Assembly (NCBI GenBank): GCA_902795835.1
Contig: CADBNA010000240.1
Location: 1-11,853 of the forward strand
DNA length: 11,853 bases
Reading direction: 5' to 3'
Source: an uncultured Lachnospiraceae bacterium
Lineage (GTDB): Bacteria; Bacillota_A; Clostridia; Lachnospirales; Lachnospiraceae
Both the position numbers and the translations under genes were made by a program. The notes below the pieces were generated by a model. It had not been told where the DNA came from. It worked only from the letters and a program-made list of their open reading frames with translations, and did no database searches. Below, in pieces: positions 7,303-11,853 of this stretch (positions are counted from its first letter, which is position 1; each line of letters begins with the position of its first letter).

Positions 7303-7331
7303 ATTCTATTACTCCACTGTTCGTCTGACAA
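7303..7331 (-). promoter_or_regulatory. Sigma-A promoter for the envelope operon
   Basis: TTGTCA (7326-7331, five of six) and TAGAAT (7303-7308, five of six) are separated by exactly 17 bases on the minus strand. The predicted start near 7296 leaves a leader of about 48 bases before the TTG start of the 556-residue protein. Confidence 0.7.
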
Positions 7332-7390
7332 CATTTTTCATCCGTTCTGCCGTTGATGCCTGCATTTGACGGCAGTTTCCGCATTTTGGG

Positions 7391-7402
7391 CAAAAAAAGA
7401 GA
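7391..7402 (-). terminator. Possible terminator T-run after the tRNA-Gly pair
   Basis: Seven consecutive T residues on the minus strand (7392-7398) follow the 3' end of tRNA-Gly(GCC) by three bases. No separate GC hairpin is present, so the folded acceptor and T arms of the tRNA would have to serve as the stem. This is a weak call. Confidence 0.3.
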
Positions 7403-7473
7403 GCGCGAGACGGGATTCGAACCCGCGACCCCAACCTTGGCAAGGTTGTACTCCACCCCTGAGCCACTCGCGC
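7402..7473 (-). tRNA. tRNA-Gly (anticodon GCC)
   Basis: Acceptor arms GCGCGAG (7467-7473, 5' side) and CTCGCGC (7403-7409) pair over seven bases, and the discriminator base is U, as usual for glycine tRNAs. The anticodon stem CAACC/GGTTG encloses TTGCCAA, giving anticodon GCC. The T arm GCGGG-TTCGAAT-CCCGT is canonical. CCA is not encoded. It is the second gene of a two-tRNA unit, 33 bases after tRNA-Gly(UCC). Confidence 0.97.
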
Positions 7474-7506
7474 ACTTTTAAAAAGCAGATATTCGGTTTT
7501 CTGCCA

Positions 7507-7577
7507 AGCAGGTGATGGGAATCGAACCCACGTGTCCAGCTTGGAAGGCTGGTGTTCTACCATTGAACTACACCTGC
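7507..7577 (-). tRNA. tRNA-Gly (anticodon TCC)
   Basis: Acceptor arms GCAGGTG (7571-7577 on the 5' side) and CACCTGC (7508-7514) pair over seven bases with discriminator U. The anticodon stem CCAGC/GCTGG encloses CTTCCAA, giving anticodon TCC, which reads GGA and GGG. The T arm GTGGG-TTCGATT-CCCAT is canonical, and CCA is not encoded. It is transcribed first, about five bases after the expected start site of the promoter at 7589-7618. Confidence 0.97.
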
Positions 7578-7588
7578 AGACAAGAGGA

Positions 7589-7618
7589 AGTATACCCCTG
7601 TGCCGGCAGGTGTGTCAA
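7589..7618 (-). promoter_or_regulatory. Strong sigma-A promoter for the tRNA-Gly pair
   Basis: TTGACA (7613-7618, full consensus), an 18-base spacer and TATACT (7589-7594, five of six) lie just upstream of tRNA-Gly(TCC). The -35 box begins 25 bases after the stop of the Rrf2 gene, and no terminator is visible between them. Confidence 0.8.
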
Positions 7619-7643
7619 GATTTTTTTCGTTTCGAAGCCCTCG

Positions 7644-8078
7644 TTAAATCACATAGTCATTTCCGGCTTCGCAGCTCCAGTTGAGCAGATCTTCCAGAGT
7701 ATATTTGTCAACAACGCTGTTGATCGCCTCATCCAGTTCTTTCCACAGCCGCAGTGTTGCGCAGCCGGATGCACGGCTGCAGGTATTCGGCTGTGAGGCC
7801 AGACACTCGACCGGCACCAGCGGGCCCTCCGTGACACGGAGGATAGAGCCGACCGTATAAGATTCAGGCCGCCGCGCCAGCCGGTAACCGCCCTGCGGGC
7901 CTCTCACACTGACCAGATATTCTGCCCGGATGAGAGCAGAAACAATCTGCTCCAGATATTTTACGGAAATATCCTGTCTGACGGAAATGTCCCGGATCCT
8001 GACCGGCTCGCCGCTGTCATGCTGCGCGATGTCAAGCATCATGCGCAGCGCATATCTGCCTTTTGTTGAAATCTTCAT
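7644..8078 (-). CDS. Rrf2/IscR/CymR-family transcriptional regulator with three cysteines
   Basis: 144-residue DNA-binding regulator with the family's characteristic start (MKISTKGRYALRMMLDIA), winged helix-turn-helix at about 26-50 (V-R-I-R-D-I-S ... Y-L-E-Q-I-V-S-A-L) and wing G-P-Q-G-G-Y (60-65). Cys92, Cys100 and Cys106 lie in the loop where IscR binds its [2Fe-2S] cluster, with spacing C-x7-C-x5-C instead of C-x5-C-x5-C. The gene begins 33 bases after the cysK stop, with ribosome site GAGG six bases before the ATG, so it is co-transcribed with cysK. That partner matches CymR, which in Bacillus represses cysteine genes as a complex with CysK. It could sense cysteine status through CysK, an Fe-S cluster, or both. 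Its likely first target is the inverted repeat in the cysK promoter. Confidence 0.93.
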   Translation of the reverse strand: MKISTKGRYALRMMLDIAQHDSGEPVRIRDISVRQDISVKYLEQIVSALIRAEYLVSVRGPQGGYRLARRPESYTVGSILRVTEGPLVPVECLASQPNTCSRASGCATLRLWKELDEAINSVVDKYTLEDLLNWSCEAGNDYVI

Positions 8079-8111
8079 GTCTTACCTCATTAAAGAGAAC
8101 CAGTCCTCTTC

Positions 8112-9044
8112 TCAGCTCTCAAACAGGGGTGTTGAATAATATCTGTCCCCGCTGTCCGGAAGAAGGGCTACTATGGTTTTTCCCTTATTCTCCGGTTTCT
8201 TTGCCTCCTGGATTGCCGCGTAGAGTGCTGCCCCGGAAGAAATGCCGACCAGAACGCCTTCCAGGTGCGCCAGCTCTTTCGCTGTCTCAAACGGCACCTC
8301 GTTGTCTACCGGAACCACAGCGTCATAGATGCCGGTATCCAGAACCGCCGGTACAAAACCTGCTCCGATTCCCTGTATCTTGTGCGGCCCGCCGTGTCCC
8401 TCGGTCAGAACGGGTGACGTGGCAGGCTCCACGGCTATCAGCTTTATCTCCGGTTTCTTTTCCTTCAGGAATTTTCCGACGCCGGTCAGAGTGCCTCCGG
8501 TACCGACACCTGCTACAAAAATATCCACAGCTCCGTCCGTGTCCTCCCAGATCTCCGGGCCGGTCGTCGCATAGTGAATGGCCGGATTCGCCGGATTGTC
8601 AAATTGTCCAGGGAGAAACGCGTCGGGGGTCTCCGCAACAATTTCCTTTGCCTTTGCGATCGCACCTGACATGCCCTTGCTGCCATCCGTGAGAACGATC
8701 TCGGCGCCATAGGCCTTCAGGATATTCCGGCGCTCCACACTCATCGTTTCCGGCATCGTCAGGATCAGCTTATACCCGCGGGCAGCCGCCACAGATGCCA
8801 GGCCGATTCCAGTATTGCCGGAAGTGGGCTCTACGATCGTGGCTCCGGGAAGCAGTCTGCCGCTCTTCTCCGCATCTTCGATCATGGCTTTGGCAATCCT
8901 GTCCTTCACGCTGCCCGCCGGATTAAAGTATTCCAGCTTCAGCAGCAGAGTGGCCTGCAGATCATATTTTTTCTCAATATTAACCGCCTCAAGAAGCGGG
9001 GTTCCGCCGATCAGTTCTGTTGTTCCTCTGAAAATCTTTGCCAT
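8112..9044 (-). CDS. cysK: Cysteine synthase A (O-acetylserine sulfhydrylase)
   Basis: Cytoplasmic PLP enzyme joining O-acetylserine and sulfide to make cysteine. The 310 residues equal the usual CysK length. The PLP lysine is Lys47 in N-P-A-G-S-V-K-D-R (41-49). Other marks are the substrate loop T-S-G-N-T-G (74-79), phosphate loop G-T-G-G-T (181-185), K-I-Q-G-I-G-A-G-F (222-230), I-S-S-G-A-A (268-273) and the C-terminal [10 protein letters not shown] (296-305). The ATG has an excellent AGGGAGGA ribosome site eight bases upstream. It has its own consensus promoter and heads a two-gene unit with the Rrf2 regulator. The short form without a CBS-type tail and the sequence around the PLP lysine favour CysK over cystathionine beta-synthase. 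Confidence 0.97.
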   Translation of the reverse strand: MAKIFRGTTELIGGTPLLEAVNIEKKYDLQATLLLKLEYFNPAGSVKDRIAKAMIEDAEKSGRLLPGATIVEPTSGNTGIGLASVAAARGYKLILTMPETMSVERRNILKAYGAEIVLTDGSKGMSGAIAKAKEIVAETPDAFLPGQFDNPANPAIHYATTGPEIWEDTDGAVDIFVAGVGTGGTLTGVGKFLKEKKPEIKLIAVEPATSPVLTEGHGGPHKIQGIGAGFVPAVLDTGIYDAVVPVDNEVPFETAKELAHLEGVLVGISSGAALYAAIQEAKKPENKGKTIVALLPDSGDRYYSTPLFES

Positions 9045-9062
9045 GGTATCGTCCTCCCTGTT

Positions 9063-9099
9063 CTATTTCCTACTTGATAGATATGATTATAGGGAATAG
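9063..9099 (-). promoter_or_regulatory. Inverted repeat over the cysK start site, candidate Rrf2 operator
   Basis: CTATTTCCTA (9063-9072) and TAGGGAATAG (9090-9099) are reverse complements at nine of ten positions, with centres 27 bases apart. One arm overlaps the -10/spacer boundary of the cysK promoter and the other covers the first transcribed bases. A protein bound here would block initiation. Since the only regulator in the unit is the Rrf2 protein, autoregulation of cysK-rrf2 is the natural inference. Confidence 0.5.
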
Positions 9100-9114
9100 T
9101 GCAGGGGATGTCAA
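9086..9114 (-). promoter_or_regulatory. Full-consensus sigma-A promoter for cysK
   Basis: TTGACA (9109-9114), 17 bases and TATAAT (9086-9091) on the minus strand: both boxes match consensus perfectly at optimal spacing. The -35 box begins eight bases after the stop of the upstream membrane protein, so no terminator fits between. A promoter this strong usually needs repression, in line with the overlapping inverted repeat. Confidence 0.9.
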
Positions 9115-9122
9115 CTGTTTTT

Positions 9123-11021
9123 TTATACACTGTCATTGAGAAAAGAGTGACTGCTGTCAAAGGCTGCAGCAATGACAGCCCCGGATTCGTCAAATACAAA
9201 CTCCAGGAAATTTCCTTCCCATATGTAGCTCCAGAAAGTTTTTCCGAGAATCTTTTCCACTGTCTCCTGATTATTCTCATAGTCATGAAACAGCCGGTAG
9301 AACACACTGTTCTGGGAAACACTGCCCGTAACAGACGGGGTTCCGTATGCATTCGACACTTCATCAGCGGAACTGCCGTTTTGTATGCCGCGCGCCGTTA
9401 CAATATTTCCTTCATCTGAAAAGGCCAGGCCATTCCCTACCGCAAACTTCAGGGCCGGATCCTTTCCTTCGTCGTATTCATCGGTATCATAATAATAAAA
9501 GTCATTCTCGCTGAGGGCGCCTCCGGCCGGTACACCCATCTCGGCCAGCCACTGCTGCAGAGACGGATAGGCAGAGGCTGTCTCACCCTGCGCAGAGGCA
9601 GAGGCGTCAGCTGAAGAATCGTCTGTCCCGGAGGACGCACTTCCCTCCGTCGCAGTGCCCTGCCAGGCATATGCCACAGCTTCCTGAAGGCCATAGTTTT
9701 CCGCAATAGACTGCATTGTGCCGTCCTTATACATCTCATAAAAGATGTCATTCAGCGCGGCTGCCAGGTCAGAATCCTTTCTGCAGCCGACTGTGAAGCC
9801 CGTATCCGTCAGGGGGAATTTCCACGTCAGCTCCGGATAGGCCCCTCCCTCTCCGACAAGTGAGCCGGTCAGAATCAGGTCAATGACCGCGGCATCGGCG
9901 CTGCCGGAAGCTACCATTAACACGGCATCCACTTCCGAATCTGCCAGGACAGAATCAGCAATCAGACCCTGCGCAGCAAGATCCTCGGCAGCCTCCTGAC
10001 CCTGTGTATCTCTCCCTGCAGCTATTACGAGGCCGGCTTCTCCAAGGTTGGCGACAGACTGGTAAAGGTCTGCTTCATCCTGCCGCAGGACAATAACCTG
10101 AGGCGCCGCGCAATAGATATCCGTGCATTCCATGGAATCCGCATAATAGGTATTCGTTTCCGATCCGGTCTCCAGACCGTTCCAGACAACATCAATAGTC
10201 CTGTTCTCCAGATCTGTCGTTTTCGAGTCCCAGTCGATTTCGACAAACTCCGCCTCCACTCCCAGACGGGAGGCAGCTTCCCTTGCCAGATCGGCGTCAA
10301 AGCCGGTCCAGTTTCCGTCATCTCCCAAATAATCCAGAGGCGGATACGCGGTAATGCCCACAAGGAGCACTCCGCTTTCCCTAATCCGCCCTGTATCGCT
10401 GCTTCCCCCGGCATCATCAGATCCGGTTTCCGCCTGGCCTGTATTACTTTCCGCAGCAGCAGCTGAAGAGTCCGTCCCGGCGGTCTCCTCTGCCGGTTCG
10501 GGTGTCTCATCTCCCGGTCTGGCGGCCGGAGTGATTAGAATGTCCTCCAGCTTTGGCGTCGGGATAGGGCTGAAGGATAAGGTCCCGGAAGAAGAGCTTC
10601 CTCCCGAACCGCCGAAAGAATACCAGCCGGTAAGTTTTCCAATATAACGCGCTGCATAAAACACAAGCACGGCAATGATCAGGCGGACTATCCAGCTGAC
10701 GAACCTCTTCCCGGCGGACGGGCGCGCCGGTGCCGGCGTGCCTGTATGGGAAGGTCCTCCTGTCCTTTGACCTGCAGATCCGGCAGCGTTCCCCGAAGAA
10801 TAAGAATTATTCGGGCTCTGTCCGGCACCGGGAGCTTCCCGGTATCCTCCCTGATATGTCTGCCCTGCCGGGCCTTTTTCCGATCCCTTTGCTGTCTCTC
10901 CCGCAGCAGATCCCTCCGGTTTTCCGCCGGCGGCGCTTTCAGGTCGCAGACCATATTCCTGCGCCGTTGCATCTCTGTGCAGGGTTCTTCTGCCGAGTAT
11001 GTTTCCTGTTTTCTCTTCCAT
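9123..11021 (-). CDS. Membrane-anchored SBP family 3 protein with RTLHR motif and C-terminal BamE/SmpA-like domain
   Basis: 632-residue protein, layout: RTLHRDATAQEYGL (12-25); disordered Gly/Ser/Pro-rich cytoplasmic spacer (26-105); one membrane helix (about 107-123, after K105-R106); Gly/Ser and acidic linker (135-212); amino-acid-binding domain (about 213-450: G-F-D-A-D-L-A at 240-246, I-D-V-V-W-N-G at 276-282, Y-G-L-Q-E at 443-447); Ser/Ala linker (455-485); C-terminal domain (486-632). In the last, A-R-G-I-x-N-G-S-S-x-D-E-V-x2-A-Y-G (543-560) resembles the BamE/SmpA-like repeat of clostridial lipoproteins. The binding domain is a paralogue of the lipoprotein at 609-1748, sharing EFVEIDWD-x-K, MECT and G-C-R-K, with cysteines 299, 304 and 413. 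An ATG 13 codons upstream (11060) has no ribosome site, whereas 11021 has GAGGA seven bases before it. No permease or ATPase is adjacent, so a sensing, scavenging or structural role is possible. Confidence 0.85.
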   Translation of the reverse strand: MEEKTGNILGRRTLHRDATAQEYGLRPESAAGGKPEGSAAGETAKGSEKGPAGQTYQGGYREAPGAGQSPNNSYSSGNAAGSAGQRTGGPSHTGTPAPARPSAGKRFVSWIVRLIIAVLVFYAARYIGKLTGWYSFGGSGGSSSSGTLSFSPIPTPKLEDILITPAARPGDETPEPAEETAGTDSSAAAAESNTGQAETGSDDAGGSSDTGRIRESGVLLVGITAYPPLDYLGDDGNWTGFDADLAREAASRLGVEAEFVEIDWDSKTTDLENRTIDVVWNGLETGSETNTYYADSMECTDIYCAAPQVIVLRQDEADLYQSVANLGEAGLVIAAGRDTQGQEAAEDLAAQGLIADSVLADSEVDAVLMVASGSADAAVIDLILTGSLVGEGGAYPELTWKFPLTDTGFTVGCRKDSDLAAALNDIFYEMYKDGTMQSIAENYGLQEAVAYAWQGTATEGSASSGTDDSSADASASAQGETASAYPSLQQWLAEMGVPAGGALSENDFYYYDTDEYDEGKDPALKFAVGNGLAFSDEGNIVTARGIQNGSSADEVSNAYGTPSVTGSVSQNSVFYRLFHDYENNQETVEKILGKTFWSYIWEGNFLEFVFDESGAVIAAAFDSSHSFLNDSV

Positions 11022-11114
11022 CTTGTTGTCCTCTGCTTTGTGCAGCCCCCTGACAGGCATCCGGCTGTACGGTGCCCGCCGTCATCCGAAATCTGTCTGT
11101 CATTCCCGGATTGA

Positions 11115-11150
11115 TTTATACATAAAATTCTTTTATCCCAGTGGATTGGC
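11115..11150 (-). promoter_or_regulatory. Weak promoter candidate before the membrane-anchored binding protein
   Basis: The 180-base gap between the zinc-ribbon gene and the ATG at 11021 is AT-rich around 11105-11135. It contains TATAAA (11115-11120) on the minus strand, but no good -35 box lies 16-18 bases upstream. I see no terminator in this gap. Confidence 0.2.
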
Positions 11151-11201
11151 AAAAACCCCCTCCACAGTGCGGTCAATAGATCAACATTGTTCCGGAGTCC
11201 T

Positions 11202-11702
11202 TTACCGGAACACATCGATCTTTTCAGATTCCGTGTAGATATCCTCCGTGCCGACGCAGAGCGTGACAACGCCTTCATATTTCTTCAGAATGCCGATCCG
11301 GATATCACCGTCTCCGGGCGGTAATGCCAGGGAAATCGTTTTGCTTACCTTCGGTCCCCCGGATTTCTGGACATAGTAGGTGAGCTCCATGGAAGCGGTA
11401 TGAGGACGCACAAAGTTTTCCGGAAACCAGCTGATTACGCCCGCCGTAATACTGCCGCAGTCAGCCAGACGGATCATATCCGTTTTCGCCAGCCTCAGCG
11501 CACCATCCTTCAACTCATGGCTGTACACGAATACACCCACCTCATATTGTCCGCCCATCTCCCGGCGGTACTGCTCTGCCATGGCAGCCAGCCTGCTCCC
11601 CGCATCTGCCGTCTCGCCAATCTGGACAATAGAAGGAAAACCGCAGTGACCGCAGGCCGCTGCCCCTTCCTCAATCGTATAGCCGCATACATAGCATTTC
11701 AT
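11202..11702 (-). CDS. Zinc-ribbon protein of unknown function
   Basis: 166 residues. The N terminus is a treble-cysteine-pair style zinc ribbon, C3-x2-C6-x10-C17-x2-C20, followed by a short helix (34-49) and a strand-rich C-terminal region (about 52-166) with no signal peptide or membrane helix, so cytoplasmic. Such N-terminal ribbons are common in clostridial proteins that combine with varied modules, and the function of this one is not known. The ATG has AGGAGG eight bases upstream. It starts about 48 bases after the stop of the preceding partial gene and ends 180 bases before the ATG of the membrane-anchored binding protein. All three may be one transcript, although the 180-base gap could hold a separate promoter. 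Confidence 0.85.
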   Translation of the reverse strand: MKCYVCGYTIEEGAAACGHCGFPSIVQIGETADAGSRLAAMAEQYRREMGGQYEVGVFVYSHELKDGALRLAKTDMIRLADCGSITAGVISWFPENFVRPHTASMELTYYVQKSGGPKVSKTISLALPPGDGDIRIGILKKYEGVVTLCVGTEDIYTESEKIDVFR

Positions 11703-11750
11703 TCTCTCTGCCTCCTGCCATATTTCTTTCTTCTCTGAATATATTTGGGC

Positions 11751-11853
11751 TTATCTGACAGTATCGGTACCTGCCAGTGCCTCCGCGGCCTCACGCAGGG
11801 ATTTCCCGCAGCGGGTCAGCCGTAAACTGATCTCTCTGAGATTGTCTTTCAGC
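11751..11853 (-). CDS. C-terminal end of an unidentified gene (5' part beyond window)
   Basis: The last 33 codons of an open frame entering from the right edge end in TAA at 11751-11753. The peptide begins LKDNLREISLRLTRCGKSLR and looks helical and charged. The other two frames on this strand are less protein-like. The stop lies about 48 bases before the start of the zinc-ribbon gene, whose ribosome site falls in the gap, which fits an operon. Too little is visible to assign a function. Confidence 0.5.
   Translation of the reverse strand, partial: LKDNLREISLRLTRCGKSLREAAEALAGTDTVR

Noticed and set aside
7309..7563. Minus-strand open frame of 84 codons
   Set aside because: It runs through both tRNA-Gly genes; the tRNA structures are unambiguous.
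7619..7643. Terminator after the Rrf2 gene
   Set aside because: The homopolymer there is an A-run, not a T-run, on the transcribed-strand sense, and no stable GC hairpin precedes it.
11022..11060. Upstream ATG at 11060 as start of the membrane-anchored binding protein
   Set aside because: No ribosome site precedes it, whereas the ATG at 11021 has GAGGA at good spacing and places the RTLHR motif close to the N terminus, as in its counterpart.
11061..11201. Small RNA or attachment site between the zinc-ribbon and membrane protein genes
   Set aside because: Only short chance hairpins and no repeat of another sequence in the window; nothing specific supports either idea.

Overview
The window reads as a gene-dense chromosomal stretch of a moderately GC-rich Firmicute, most likely a clostridial gut-type bacterium of or near the Lachnospiraceae. 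The reasons are strong Shine-Dalgarno sites (AGGAGG, GGGAGG, GGGGAGG), near-consensus sigma-A promoters, two tRNA genes without an encoded CCA, a lipobox lipoprotein feeding a polar amino acid ABC transporter, a tail-protease-like S41 protein and a cysK-Rrf2 pair. The lineage is inferred from style and gene families, not proven. Every gene I accept lies on the minus strand, so transcription runs from high to low coordinates. I see no insertion sequence, phage gene, CRISPR array or origin. No gene-free stretch exceeds about 200 bases.

From right to left, the window opens with the last 33 codons of an unidentified gene (11751-11853). It is followed by a small zinc-ribbon protein (11202-11702). 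Next is a 632-residue single-pass membrane protein (9123-11021) that carries a family 3 amino-acid-binding domain and a separate C-terminal domain outside the cell. cysK (8112-9044) has its own consensus promoter with an overlapping inverted repeat. It is followed 33 bases later by an Rrf2-family regulator with three cysteines (7644-8078). Two tandem glycine tRNAs (anticodons UCC and GCC) follow behind a strong promoter.

The left half is a probable four-gene envelope operon with its own promoter at 7303-7331. It encodes a 556-residue single-pass membrane protein, a 193-residue seven-helix membrane protein, alanine racemase (alr) and a secreted S41-peptidase-like protein. The first two genes appear to start with TTG. 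A further promoter at 1863-1891 drives an amino-acid-binding lipoprotein (609-1748) with an 11-residue-repeat stalk and an ABC permease that runs off the left edge.

The most interesting signal is a link between loci. The 556- and 632-residue membrane proteins share a short cytoplasmic N-terminal signature, R-T-L-H-R-x2-T-x2-E-[FY]-G-[IL]. In both it is followed by a disordered Gly/Ser/Gln-rich spacer and one membrane helix, but the outer domains are unrelated. The outer domain of the 632-residue protein is a paralogue of the lipoprotein at 609-1748. This looks like a modular set of surface proteins with a common inner tag, and I cannot match it to a described system.
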